From assembly GCA_022749755.1 (NCBI GenBank), contig CM040446.1, forward strand, positions 15,524,367-15,588,366: a stretch of 64,000 bases of DNA, given 5' to 3'. Each line of letters opens with the position of its first letter. Position 1 is the stretch's first letter. Shown here piece by piece: positions 1 to 11,533 of this stretch. The notes under the pieces are model-generated. The model saw nothing but the letters and a program-made list of their open reading frames with translations, ran no database searches and had not been told where the DNA came from. The translations under genes were made by a program, and so were the position numbers. The DNA comes from Azadirachta indica (lineage: Eukaryota > Streptophyta > Magnoliopsida > Sapindales > Meliaceae).

Positions 1-562
1 AACGCATACAGAATACTTAAACAAAACTCTCTATTTGAGTGGTAGAAAAGACTGCAGGGTTTATGTAAAGATATAATCAAAAACCAAACACTGCAAATGG
101 AAAATATATAACAAACACAAACCTATTTAAGACTGAGACACCAATTAGTCAAGATAACCATGTTTGATAGACCATTAAACCACAGACATCATCAGTTAAT
201 GATCTACGAAACGCACTTTATATCTCATGTACAACTAAACTGTAATGCAGACTTTCAAAATTAATTAACAGTTACACAATCAAAGCAAAAATTGACAGCT
301 ACATGGATAAACATGTCCACTGAATCCCAACCCTATCAACAATATTAAGCAATTAAAATGGTACTAAACCCAAATTTTCTAAGAACAAAGTCGCAAACAA
401 TCACCAAAAGCATCAATTATCAAAATGCTCACAAAAAGTTAAACGTAAAACACACCAAATGAGATCCAGAAAAATGAAAATGATGTTAGAAGTCTATAAA
501 ACTGTAATGGATGAGTGAGGAAAAAAATAGAAGAAAATCAAAGTTGTAGGAAATTAAGTTAC

Positions 563-670
563 CTGAACTGGAGGAGAACTTGTCGATGAAGCGTTGGTGG
601 TAGCGGTGGCGGCGGAGAAAGAGGAACAAACTGCAGTGTTGGTTTTGGCGGTTGTTTCAGGAGAATCCAT
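563..670 (-). CDS. First coding exon of a gene running off the left edge (possible TSO1-like CXC / CPP family)
   Basis: The ATG is at 670 on the minus strand. The exon codes 36 residues, starts MDSPE, is rich in Ser, Thr and Ala, and ends SSPPVQ at a clean GT donor (562-561). The 36 codons are whole, so the intron is phase 0. Bases 1-562 are AT-rich and look like intron. From memory, TSO1/tesmin-like CXC DNA-binding proteins begin with a similar MD-(S/T)-PE segment that leads into a conserved block, but the CXC domains that would prove this lie outside the window. The reading frame and start are well supported; the family name is a guess. CT-rich leader sequence and several GGGCC/GGGCT motifs lie upstream (700-970). 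Confidence 0.55.
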
Positions 671-2121
671 GGAGAGAAAACACCCTAATCTCGGGGGTCT
701 CTCTCTGCATTTTTCACTCTCTCTCTCTCACTCTCTTCCCTAATCCCTCAAACTGATGCTGAAAATAATGAAAATTAAATTTTCAATTTTTTTTTTTGGT
801 CTCTTTTTTTTTTTTTTTTTTTTTTTTTCGGGTGCGTGCGTAGTAAGGCTGTGGAGAGAGAGACGTACGGCTGAGAGAGCGGGCATTTAAAATCCAAGCG
901 GGAAATTTTTAATTGGGCCTTAATTTGTAACTATGGGCCGTCTCCTCAATTTCAATTTATTGGGCTAAAGGTCCGAAATGTTATCCCATGAAACCCAATT
1001 AAGTTTCCCAATGATTGTACCCACCAGAAGAGACTTGATCAAAACCAATTCCAAAATGGATCAGACCATTTGCTAGATTGAGAGAGAAGACGGTGATTCC
1101 AAAATGAATTTCCCCTTACTAGCACCAAGAGAATAGTCTCTCTAATTAACGTAACGTGTTATCCCAAAAATAAAGTGCTCGGCCACTGAATTTTTTAGGA
1201 GTAAAATTATAAGTTTGTGATGGGAAGTCACATTTAGGGTTTGGGTAAAATGAAAATGATAAGAATGAATGAATGAATGAATGAATAGGCGGATTACGGA
1301 GATTTGGGAAGTCACGACGAGAGAATAGAAAGATATTGGACGACTAAAAAGTAAAAGAAGAGAGAAAACTTTTATCATTAATGTGGTGACGTTGTTGCAC
1401 TTCCCTACAGATGCCTCACGTGCATGCAATATTATGCACCCGCTTCATTCAGTTAGCACGCATTACGCAAAACAAAGATTATATATATACATACATACAT
1501 ATATATACCTGCATTTGTTATTATTTTTATACGCTCAATTTATTTATATGCGCGTACGTTAATAGTATGGATGCGGGATAATATTATTTGGGTCCTCATG
1601 TTTTATGTTTTCACAAACAAAGATATAATTTGTTTATTTATAATAAATAGATCCCTAATTTAATTTAATTTAATTTATATGAAAATAAAAAACTCTCATA
1701 TATAATATTGAATATCCACAATCATAATTTTTCCGTGTATTTAACACTATAGGATAACCCATTAACTGACTTCATGATACTCTCTCCCCCTCAATTAATT
1801 ATTAAATTAGGGTGGTTGTAGATTGTTATAAATATTAATTTAGAATATAAACCCTATCTTTTTGAGAAAAGATATTTAATTAGACCAAATTTTAATTGGC
1901 AATAAATCTCAAATAGATATCCAATTTAATATACAGTCCAATGAGACAAAAATTCGAAAAAAATGTATAATAAAACAAAATAGTAAAAATAATGTATAAA
2001 ACTCTTCAAATTAAGAATTAAAATGATGTATAATGGAATTGTATCCTAAATGCGAAGATTGAAAAAAGAAACAGATAAAGTGTAAAGTACGTATAATGTA
2101 TACGTTAGGTGTAATGGGTTG

Positions 2122-2166
<45 letters not shown>

Positions 2167-2337
2167 TGGAATTGAAGCATTTCCCAAACCCAAAGAGAAT
2201 CGAATATCAGTCCCCTTTCCTTTTGCTTTTTCACAGTTTGCTCACAGCTTTCTTTACCATTCCCCGAGAAATTTGTGGGTTAGATAGATAGATATCTCTA
2301 GGTTTTTTTAATTTTAATTTTTATTTGATGCTTCATC

Positions 2338-2338
<1 letters not shown>

Positions 2339-2372
<34 letters not shown>
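2339..2372. repeat. (AG)n microsatellite, about 17 units
   Basis: Uninterrupted AG dinucleotide run read directly. It lies about 20 bases before the weak ORF at 2394, where it would fall in a 5' leader; GA/CT tracts are common in plant leaders and promoters. Confidence 0.95.
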
Positions 2373-2376
<4 letters not shown>

Positions 2377-2393
2377 AATATTCAAAAATAAAA

Positions 2394-2672
2394 ATGAGTA
2401 GCAGTGGTGGTAGTAGTAGGAGGAGGAGGAGGAGGAGGATGAGGGAGGAAAAAGAAAATGACAGAGAAAAAGCCATTGCAGTAGTGAATGGAAAAAAGAA
2501 AAGGAAAAGATGGTCAAAATTTGATGAAACCTCGAAGACTTCTCTTCCATCATCAGCTTCGACTATCTTTATCGAAAATCTACCATTTCCCCCTCCTCCT
2601 TTCTTTGTTTTTGATTATCTCTCCCCTCTATTCATATTTTCCTTTTTAATTAATTATCTCCTCTATTTATAA
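2394..2672 (+). CDS. Weak candidate small ORF, 92 residues, low complexity
   Basis: The frame starts ATG-AGT-AGC with A at -3 and codes a run of seven arginines near residues 9-15, then a Lys/Arg-rich stretch (KKKRKRW near residues 34-40), then a hydrophobic, proline-rich tail. I do not recognise a family. The N-terminal half could be a basic, nuclear-type protein. The C-terminal half reads through T- and A-rich DNA with intron-like base use, so the true 3' end may be spliced elsewhere or the ORF may be chance. The AG run just upstream fits a plant leader but proves nothing. Confidence 0.2.
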   Translation: MSSSGGSSRRRRRRRMREEKENDREKAIAVVNGKKKRKRWSKFDETSKTSLPSSASTIFIENLPFPPPPFFVFDYLSPLFIFSFLINYLLYL

Positions 2673-3484
2673 AATTAATTAAAGTATCTAACTTGTATCA
2701 TTCTTATAATAATAATTATTGTAATAATAATAATAATAATAATAATAATTTCTAAACTTTGCTCGTACAAAAACAGAACTTCTCATTGAACATTTCAACA
2801 AACTGTGTAAAAATATTGGAATAATAAATTAAAAGAAAAAAAAAAAAAAGAACGTTCCTTGAAGTTACAGCCAGCCATGCAACTTTTACTTTAGTCTTGG
2901 CTACGTCTTTGGCTATCATGATCAGTACCACAAATCTAGCAGCTAATAAATTACCAAATCTGACATGCACGAGTGCCCCCAGATTAATATATATGTATAT
3001 ATTTATATAAATGTGGTACTCAATGATTTTTCTCTCTCTTATAGATAATTTTCATGGCGTGTAGCGACCCAAACAGCAGCTAGAGATTACGTGTTTGAAT
3101 TAAAAAGAGGATCATCAGAATTAATATGATTGCAGCATGTTCTGAGGTGTACGTTTTATAATATATATATGTTATAGCTATGTAAATGAGGAAATTATTT
3201 ACACATAATATGTAAGTTTAATTGGGTTATTTGGGTTGCGAAAATTAATTAGTTAGCGTTTAATTATTTTTATAATTAAGAAACCCTTTTGACTCATTAG
3301 TGAAATTAGTTAGCTGGAGAGACTAAGTACGAAAGAGAGGAATATTCAAAAATATTGAAAAGTAAGCACCATTTTTCTCTAAATTAAGAAGTTGGTTTAC
3401 AAAGTGTATTATCGAAAGGAGACGTGACACCTCCCTTGGTCATTCTAAGATAAGAATAAGGGAGTGGGGTCCTTCTCTGTTAAG

Positions 3485-3518
<34 letters not shown>

Positions 3519-4089
3519 TATTTTCTTTGGATTTTAATTCGGAATATTCATTTTGTCTCGCAAGAAATAGTTAATTTTGTTCCTCTCCTTATCTTTTCCT
3601 GACTCGGAAAGAAAAGACCGTTCTCCTACATATGCACATGGAGCGAGCAAATAAGAGCTAGCAATTTATTTAGTCAAGTCTATAATTAAAATTCTTCCAA
3701 ATTAATTCTCTAGCTAGTTAATGACTAATTACCTTCGAAGAATGTAGAGACTACAACGCAAACATGCTCTAGTTCACTTTCAATCGAGCATGAATGTTTA
3801 TTTTCATTTTTCTTTAATAATGATTTATTATATTTTTTTTTCCTTGATTTGAATTCTATATGAGTTAATAATAAATTATACACAAAATCGTCGATTATCT
3901 ATGAATATCGGACAATATTAATTATTGGGAAAGTCTATTTAATTAGGCAAGGGGTATTTCTGGAACTAACTTAGAAAATCAAACTTGGTGGCAATTGTTT
4001 AGTATATATTTTCCCCACCTCTAAAAACACAAGCCCTAAAAGAAGCTGTAGTAGGAGGAGCTTTATTTAACTTTGAATCATTATTGTTG

Positions 4090-4127
<38 letters not shown>

Positions 4128-4280
4128 TCTCTTCTCTTTTTCTAATTTTAGTTTCTTTGTGATTCCATTGTTCAAGGCGAGAGGCAAAGTGAAGAATATG
4201 AAAAAGAAAATGTAATAAGCCCAGCTACTCTGCCAACCTCAATCTCTCTGCTCCGATTCTCGAGGCCGTCTTGGCTTCCC

Positions 4281-4290
4281 TTATATATAA
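4281..4290 (+). promoter_or_regulatory. TATA box for the RanBP2 zinc-finger gene
   Basis: The sequence TTATATATAA lies about 270 bases before the ATG at 4551, followed by a CT-rich leader. A possible leader intron runs from a GTAAGC donor near 4406 to an acceptor near 4536, which would explain the distance to the start codon. Confidence 0.6.
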
Positions 4291-4550
4291 ACCCCTTCAG
4301 TTCCCAACCCAAATTCACAAGTAATTCCTCACAACAATCTCTCTTCTTCTCACGGCTACCTGCTACTCATCATCCTCTCCTTGTTCAACTTTCTCCATTC
4401 TTAATGTAAGCCTTACGTTTTCCCGTCTCTCCTGTCTCCTCTTCCCTCGCTATGCCTGTAATTCTTAAATGTTTTACGTGGTATCACACGTTATAACAGT
4501 AATTTTGTTTTTTTGGTTTAATGCATGAAAAGTACAGATCATAAGAGAAG

Positions 4551-5171
4551 ATGAGCAGGCCAGGAGACTGGAACTGCAGGTCATGCAACCACTTGAACTT
4601 CCAAAGAAGGGATTCCTGCCAACGCTGCGGAGAACCAAGACCCGGCGACTATGGAAGCTTTGCAGGAAGAGGAAGCTCATCTTTTGGATTCAGCACTGGC
4701 CCTGATGTCAGGCCTGGTGACTGGTACTGCACCGTCGGCAACTGCGGAGCTCACAACTTCGCCAGCCGCTCCAGCTGCTTCAAGTGCGGCGCTTCCAAGG
4801 ATGATTCTGCTGGTGGATTCGTCGAGGGTTGCGACATGCCCCGAATGAGAGGTTTCGGGTTTGGCGGCGGTGGCAGCAGCAGTCGCTCCGGATGGAAATC
4901 TGGAGACTGGATTTGCACCAGGTTTATTTAATGTGAAAGTTTCTCCAATTAGTACATGTTAACTTTTTTCACTGTGTATCAATCTGAATGGACGTAACAA
5001 AACTGTTGTGAATTAACATGTGGATGTCTTATATATGCATCATATCTGCAGCATAAAATAACACTTGAATTGATCAACAGGTCTGGTTGCAATGAGCACA
5101 ACTTTGCAAGCCGCATGGAATGTTTCAGATGCAATGCGCCAAGGGATTCTGGCAACAAGTTTTCATATTAA
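4551..5171 (+). CDS. RanBP2-type zinc-finger protein with three fingers
   Basis: Exons 4551-4921 and 5081-5171 give 153 residues; the join restores an Arg codon. Three RanBP2-type fingers are visible: Trp7 with Cys9, 12, 23 and 26; Trp58 with Cys60, 65, 76 and 79; and a third spanning the intron with Cys122, 127, 138 and 141. Each starts with a (P/S)GDW block and carries a conserved Asn-Phe or equivalent. Gly/Ser-rich linkers join the fingers. In this family such fingers bind single-stranded RNA (GGU-type) and the plant proteins are small and three-fingered, so an RNA-binding role is inferred. The C-terminus is uncertain: reading on gives a stop at 5169-5171, but an optional intron (5159-5276) also keeps frame and stops at 5281-5283, giving 151 residues. 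Confidence 0.92.
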
Positions 5172-8100
5172 TAGTAGACTTCCCATTTTTGGGTACGGAA
5201 TTACTTTTCAAGATGCAAATTTAACATTCAACATTTGTATTCTGGATGCTAATTATTTCCATGGCTTCAATTTCAGCAACTGAAGCCCAAGGAGGGAATC
5301 GAATCATATGAAGAAAGAAGTTGAATCCAATCATGAAATCCCAGATCACTCGTTTTTTTTTTTTTCTTTGTCTCTTTATTTCTTTATTCTAGATATCTGG
5401 TTTCCTTCTCCTAGGGACGTTTAAGATGAATTATATCGATCGATCAATGGAGCTAGCTAAATTATTTAGCATTTTGTGAGCTTTGAAATATCAAGTATAC
5501 GCATGTAGTAGTATTCTGTGCTATCAATCTTATAATTAATACCTGCAGTCTATTTTCTCTACGAATTGAATCATGTTTTGAGCTCAATTTAAGATTATTG
5601 TTCCTTCATTTTATTTGCTTTCTTTCAATGGTTGTGTTATGTTAACATTATCTATAATTCAAGATTGCTTTTTTCAGCTAGATCAAGTGGTCCAAGGAAT
5701 ATTTGACTTATAACTGTAAATTTGTATACAATTATCTGCAAAGCAACTAAAGAGGGTTGTTCATATGGACCACACTACTGGATCTTTTGTTCAAACCAAT
5801 GCAAAATATTAAAAGAAGATTGCGATGACATTCACAAAAATATACCATATATGTTTTGAATTGTTGTGTTGCAACTCAATTTTGAAATATTTAATTGTAA
5901 CGACTGGTAAGCATACACTCATACTTAATTAATAATCAATGTATATTTCATTTTCATCCATCTAAATATTTTTATTCAAAGGGATCATTTTGTTAATTTT
6001 ATAGTTAGAGTTGTGAATTGGTTGTTAATTACAACACCTTTAATTGTAAATAAACGCATAGGAGTAGTTAATTAATTACCTTAATTTTAAATATAGATTA
6101 AATATATTAGGACAATAAATGATGTTAACTTAAGTAAATATATAAGCATCATATCTCCCAAAGATGAGACACTATATATGTATGAGAATTTAGAGGCATG
6201 ATCTCTTCAATTGTACATCGGCCCGTTCAAATTCAATATTGATTGTTACTATAAAGTTCTTAGTGCATCGATCTCATGCAATATAATATATTCATGCACG
6301 ATGATATATCAAATGAAGGCCAACGAAATATGTAATTAATTATTTGCTACAAGTTTAAACAGCAGTACTATGTTAGGGTTAACTTCGAGCAGCCTTTGGA
6401 ACTATACACAGGCACAATTTGCTTCATGGGTACTGTGTGTCTCCATGAGCTAGCTCGTAAAAAAGTTTATTAATTGCATCTCAATATATAGTTAATTAAT
6501 TATAATCTTCAATTCTGTCCTTAATTTGATTAATTATCATGATTATGTTGCATGCCTGCCTTAATTAATTTGTTTCCAAAGAAAGTATAAGAGTTAAATA
6601 AGTTTAAGATTACTATTTATATATATATATATATATATAATAATTAATTTTGCAAGTTATGATGATTAACGGACGGGGTTTACTTTCAATGACTGAATGA
6701 AGAAGAGTATCTTGATGAAGAGATTTTAAAAGTAAAATTCACATAGGATTCCAAAACTTTTTAAGCTAAAAACTTTCATGGGTTCCCTCATTGACCTATT
6801 GGGTTTATATATAATATAAGAGCAAATAAAACTTATTGGTCAAAAAGTAACCACACATTCATTAGTGAGTGTCTGCTACTACACTCCATTACTTAGCTTT
6901 TAGCAAGATTCTTTGTTTCACTTTAAGCCTAGCTTTATGTTCCTTCATATGCTTGCTTTGTTGATTTTAGTGAAGTCAAGTACATCCAATTTAATCATGT
7001 CATGTCATCCCCCCCACACCCATATCCAATGCCCTAGCTAGCTACTTCATGAATATTTTATAATTTTTTTTCGTTAAAGCACAAACACACAAATAAATCT
7101 TAAATGTAATGACAAGCATACTATATTATATTATGATAATGAAATAGAAAATTCTAATATATTCACATATATATACCTTGATTTTTTCCATTGAACAAAT
7201 TAAGATTAATGAGTGATTATTAATTGTATATATTTCACTAAATATTATGTATATATATATATATATGTATATGAGATATATATTATATATATGTATCGAT
7301 GCATGCAATATTTCGATTGAACAAAGACGAGACAAGTGATGGAGTCTTGCTCGAGAAAGAAGAACAAGAGCTTCTTTAATCATGAATTAAAATGTCAGTT
7401 TGGGCCCCAAAAAACATTGAATAACAGGACAATTCACTGAATTAACTACTTAAGATTTTGAAATTTAATCAACACTGTGATGGTCAATATACACTCACAA
7501 AAACAAGAGAACTTTTTATCCAATCCAAGCCATGAAAAAATTACTTATACTTTTTTAAAGTTTAATTTTCCTTTTTGTAGACTACTTTATATATATGCTG
7601 AGCATGTTCAACATTTATCTTTTTAAAGTATATATATATATATATATTTTAGGAACTAATGGAATAATCTATATATATATATTTATATTTATTTGTATAT
7701 CATTGAATTTATGCACTTCCAACGATTAAAATTGAATTTGATACATATATTTAATGTATATGTAAAATTCAATATAAACTATTGAAAATATATAAATTTA
7801 ATTGTTTACAAATAAGTGTAAATATATATTTAAAAATATAGAGCTCATAATCTTTTTTCTATATACATATATATATATATATTTTTCTCTTTTTTATTTC
7901 ATATTAAATCAAGTATCCATGTTTTATTATTATTATTATTATTATATGAATAGTTAACCATCTAAATACATAACCACGTATATTTTTTTATATGATAATT
8001 AAAAAGAATTATTTAAATTTATACATTCTTACTTATTGTCAAAATTAAATTTTATGATATGCAATTGAGATTATGCTTTAACTATAGTGCATGCATTAAT

Positions 8101-8767
8101 TATAAATTACATATATAGCGAAGATTTAAATTATTTAATATTTATTATTAAAAGTGCATTGATACAATGGTTGAAAAATTGTATATAAATTTATGTACAA
8201 CATTTTGTCACATGTTATTTTCTGTATATGTACATAAATACACACGTAACATGCGTAAAAATAAATGTAAAAATAAATATGTAGGAATAACAAATACAAA
8301 ATACATAAAAGAAGTGAGAGGGTATTTTAGGAAAAGAATAATAAGATAATAGCTGTCACTTGACTTCTTCTGTTTGGGCCTTTGAATCCTAGGCTCTAAT
8401 CCAATTAACTCATTCCTTTTGGGCCTAGGAAGGTTCAGAACGTCTATTTTAAATCAAAATTCAAATGATGCCAACCGTTAACTTCACCCTAGAAAAATAA
8501 CGAGTCAAGGAAAATCATCGAAGAGAATGTGCAAGATAAGGTTGTAGCGTTCGTCCGTGACCCTGGTCGCACAGAAGTATGGAAGGCAGGTTTTACGTTT
8601 TAGTCTCCCCGTTATTTCATTTGTTAATGATCCCGTACTATTGATCAGTTCATTGACCTTTTGTGTTCGTTAGTTTTTGTAGATTAGTACGCAGATCATT
8701 TGTTCGATATAATGCTGCAAAGAGTTTTGAGTGCTGATAATGCCTCGAATATGGGTTTGGCTTGCTA
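5172..8767. other. Intergenic AT-rich DNA
   Basis: This 3.6-kb stretch has 3'-UTR sequence at its left end and no supportable gene. It has many AT dinucleotide runs (near 6620, 7250, 7630, 7870) and an ATT run near 7928-7945. Short open frames at 7126-7383 and 8167-8349 are AT-driven and look like noise. GGGCC-type promoter motifs near 8377-8425 and a less AT-rich stretch near 8500-8600 probably belong to the leader and promoter of the next gene. Confidence 0.75.
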
Positions 8768-10048
8768 ATGATGAGCTATAAACATGTGTTGAAGTTCTTA
8801 AATGGGGCAAATTATTGTAAAACCAAACGAAATGGAGGTGTGCATTTGAACGTGATGTTATATCACTGCTCTGGATCTGGAGAGTCCCGTGATGAGATTT
8901 TGAGTTATGAATGGTATGAGAAGGCGTATCAAAAGATAGAAAGACTGACCCATTTGCTTAAAAATGTGGATATAATTGATGGAAGGCTGGTCAATGTAAA
9001 AGATGATTCTGTTATCATTGATGATCGTATTGAACAAAGAATGCGTACTTTGAAATCATTTGTGAGGGCCTTTCTCGGGTGTCCTTCGGTTCAGCACACA
9101 TTGCAAAAGAATTTGGCAGTATCGTTAGCGGGTGGCCATTGTGACCCAATTGTTTCTTTTAGAAAACCAAGTGAAAGGGCGCACATGGTTGTGAATTCAC
9201 TCATAAAAGTCAGCAACTTCCTCAATGTTACTGCCCAACAAAGGAAGACAGTGCGTCTTACAATATGCCCTCGTGTTACTCACCACCGGATATGGACAGG
9301 TGCTATTGAGGAGACAATAAATGGGTTGAAATTAGAAATTGATGTGTTGAACGATCAATGCCCAAGCAGAGGGACCAAGATGGGTCAGCAGATTGTTTCC
9401 AGCTGTCTAAAGTTTTTAGCGGAGACAGAGACTTCGTTTGACCCCGACTCCACTTCATGGATGAGGCTTTCTCCTGCAGTAATTGTTGGTTCTCGTGTTT
9501 CCTACAAATGGGAAGAGGTTCTTGAGATGTTCAATGATCTAATTAAGTGTCTGGAAAGTGAAAAGGGGATACTTTATCATGTGTCGAAGCTTGAAGTCAT
9601 GAAAGAAGGGCTGTGTCAAATCAAGGATGTGTTGATTGATAAGCATATTGGATACAAGGAAGTTCAGCATCAAGAAAGCTTGGTGCAGAAGAAGCTTTCG
9701 AAGACATTGGGTTACTCATCACAGTGTTTGTTCTCTCTTTTGTTGTATTACCTATATGGACAGGTTAGAGACATCGAAGTGGATGTATGTGGTGGGATAT
9801 ATGCAAGTGGTGGAAACAATAATTTTTCCTTGTGCATGGGAAGAATCCTTACTTCAGATGATGAAAAGATGGTTTTGTGTGGGGTTAAGCAGTTGGACAG
9901 GGCTCTTCGACTGTTTAAGTTTGTTTGGGAAACAGCAGGTGTGAAAGGAGATTTGGATTTGCAAGGCCACTTATGGTGTGTAGGGGCTGCAGAGAGGTCA
10001 CTTATATACAGAGGAAATACTTTCTTTTTACATGGGATCAGTCTTTGA
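8768..10048 (+). CDS. Conserved-looking plant protein of unknown function, 426 residues
   Basis: A single uninterrupted frame of 426 codons runs from ATG 8768 (a second ATG follows at 8771) to TGA 10046-10048; an in-frame stop lies at 8738-8740, so the start is here unless an upstream exon is spliced in. I do not recognise a named domain. The protein looks globular and mixed alpha/beta, without signal peptide, membrane segment or simple repeat. Visible marks are a Trp-Tyr-Glu-Lys block near residue 50, a Cys-Pro-Arg-Val-Thr-His-His stretch near 205, several Cys residues, and a well-formed C-terminal block with GVKQLDRALRLFKFVW followed by GHLWCVGAAERS. Codon use and length argue strongly for a real gene. 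A CG-richer leader with a possible leader intron sits at 8500-8760. Confidence 0.85.
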   Translation: MMSYKHVLKFLNGANYCKTKRNGGVHLNVMLYHCSGSGESRDEILSYEWYEKAYQKIERLTHLLKNVDIIDGRLVNVKDDSVIIDDRIEQRMRTLKSFVRAFLGCPSVQHTLQKNLAVSLAGGHCDPIVSFRKPSERAHMVVNSLIKVSNFLNVTAQQRKTVRLTICPRVTHHRIWTGAIEETINGLKLEIDVLNDQCPSRGTKMGQQIVSSCLKFLAETETSFDPDSTSWMRLSPAVIVGSRVSYKWEEVLEMFNDLIKCLESEKGILYHVSKLEVMKEGLCQIKDVLIDKHIGYKEVQHQESLVQKKLSKTLGYSSQCLFSLLLYYLYGQVRDIEVDVCGGIYASGGNNNFSLCMGRILTSDDEKMVLCGVKQLDRALRLFKFVWETAGVKGDLDLQGHLWCVGAAERSLIYRGNTFFLHGISL

Positions 10049-10281
10049 TCAAAATTTTATCATAATTTAATTAATATATTTGTGTCCTATATCTTTTATT
10101 TTGCTAGTAAAATTTGGCATATGAACAGCTGATATAAATTGAATGAAACAGAATTCTCTTCAAGCAGCCGAAACAATTTGAGGGCAGCCTTTATTAATTC
10201 ATATAATGAATTCAAATATAGGAATGTTAAAATCATTTCTACTCACTACATGCTAGGGTTAGAATGACATAAACTGTGAAC

Positions 10282-11533
10282 TTATGTTTGGATAAAAGCC
10301 GGTAGAGCTTGTATGAAAGTGAGGACAAGAAGTATTATTGTAGCTATAGTAGGGCTGCTGAAATATTCATGTTTCAGGGCTGCCTTCCATTTGTGCCAAG
10401 GTTTCTCATAATACTCCTTTAATTCTGCACAGATATGAGAGTAGCAATTCTGATCAAGATTCACAGTAATATGACAGCAAAGCCTGTTAACAAGAGTAAC
10501 AATTTCACTACTATCGCCTCGACCATTGTCGATGATTTTCTTCTGAATGAGTAAATCAACATCTTCAGTAGTGTCGATTAGATAATCCAGGAGTGTGATA
10601 TAATCACAGATGTGAGTCTCGTCTGGATAATGACACTGCTCCAGAGCCATTAGATTTCCAATTACAGACTCTGTTGGGTCTTCAAATACAATCTGCGGGA
10701 TTTGAATCACGCCTTTCTTGTTGGAAAATGATACGTCAAGCAAGCAATCGCTGTCACTCTTTTCGAACCTAACCCCTGCCCCGTGCAATTATGATGCAGA
10801 GTGTGGATTTGTTATTTTTACTTCTCTTGTGTCAGGTGTGGGCCTTGACAAGTGATATGATGGTAGATGGAACAATCTTACCAAATCAGTTAAGTGTTTT
10901 ATTTTCTCAATGCTTTTGTTCTGAGGGTTGTATTCCTTGAAGTAGTTACAGGCTAGCTGAAGAAATGAAGGATTGTTTTGTGCAGGACGGTTGGAAAATC
11001 CCAAGTTATAAAGACTCTCAAGGACAAAAAATGGAAGCTGATTCTCGAGCAACCTGAGGTCACGATGGATACTAGACTTCAAGCAGATTCTCCAACATAA
11101 GTTTATCATTATCATCTTCAAGAGGGTGATAATTGCTGCAAAAGAGTACAATAATGAAAGCAGCATCAAGAAGAATCACCTTGACGAATTCATCACTGCT
11201 GATATGAGGAAAAGTTTCTGAATAGCAACTGCGAATGTTTTTCTCCCACTGCTTTACATAGTAAACAAGATCAACCAAGCTCAGGTTAGTCAGTTGAATG
11301 AATTTGTCAAGATATCTGGGCTTATGCTTTTGCATGGTCTCCAATCCTTCTCTGTGGTGGTGGAAAGGGCCAACTGAAACTTCATATGGAGTGTAGGCGT
11401 CATCATTTAATTTCCGAAGTTTTTCAGAAACTCTGTAGATGCAACAATGAGGCAACACAGGAGGCTCCAGGTTTCTTAACATTTTTTCCATTTCATTCAC
11501 CAAAATTCTGTATTCTGTTGAAATACTTGCCAT
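10282..11533 (-). pseudogene. Broken DUF247 (UPF0481) gene
   Basis: The reading starts at ATG 11533 on the minus strand and shows the DUF247 order: an N-terminal YRV..L block, a Pro-Tyr-Glu-Val-Ser-Val-Gly-Pro-Phe-His motif, ILLDAAFII, then LRLLENQLPFFVLE, then a C-terminal AGVRFEK...LLD block, EQCHY, and a final hydrophobic anchor (LLVLTFIQALPAF). Two lesions break it. Near 11073-11085 the first frame ends in TAG while homology continues in the next frame, so one base was gained or two lost. At about 10789-10791 an in-frame TAA interrupts the second half just before the AGVRFEK block, with the same frame continuing to the natural stop at 10282-10284. DUF247 proteins are plant-specific; some take part in grass self-incompatibility, most are uncharacterised. 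A sequencing error could explain one lesion but less easily both. Confidence 0.88.

Larger units (their letters stand above)
671..4550. other. Intergenic DNA, AT-rich with many microsatellites
   Basis: There is no convincing gene here apart from one weak candidate (2394-2672). It holds a poly-T run near 804-828, an AATG tetranucleotide repeat near 1263-1287, an AT run near 2137-2163, an AG run at 2339-2372, a long poly-T near 3486-3511, and an ATT run near 4085-4126. Short open frames here come from these simple repeats; for example, a poly-Asn frame arises from the ATT run on the minus strand. Confidence 0.8.

Noticed and set aside
3999..4187. Minus-strand frame with a long poly-Asn run
   Set aside because: The Asn run is only the translation of an ATT microsatellite.
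7126..7383. 85-residue minus-strand frame
   Set aside because: Mostly Ile/Tyr from AT dinucleotide runs; no gene-like composition.
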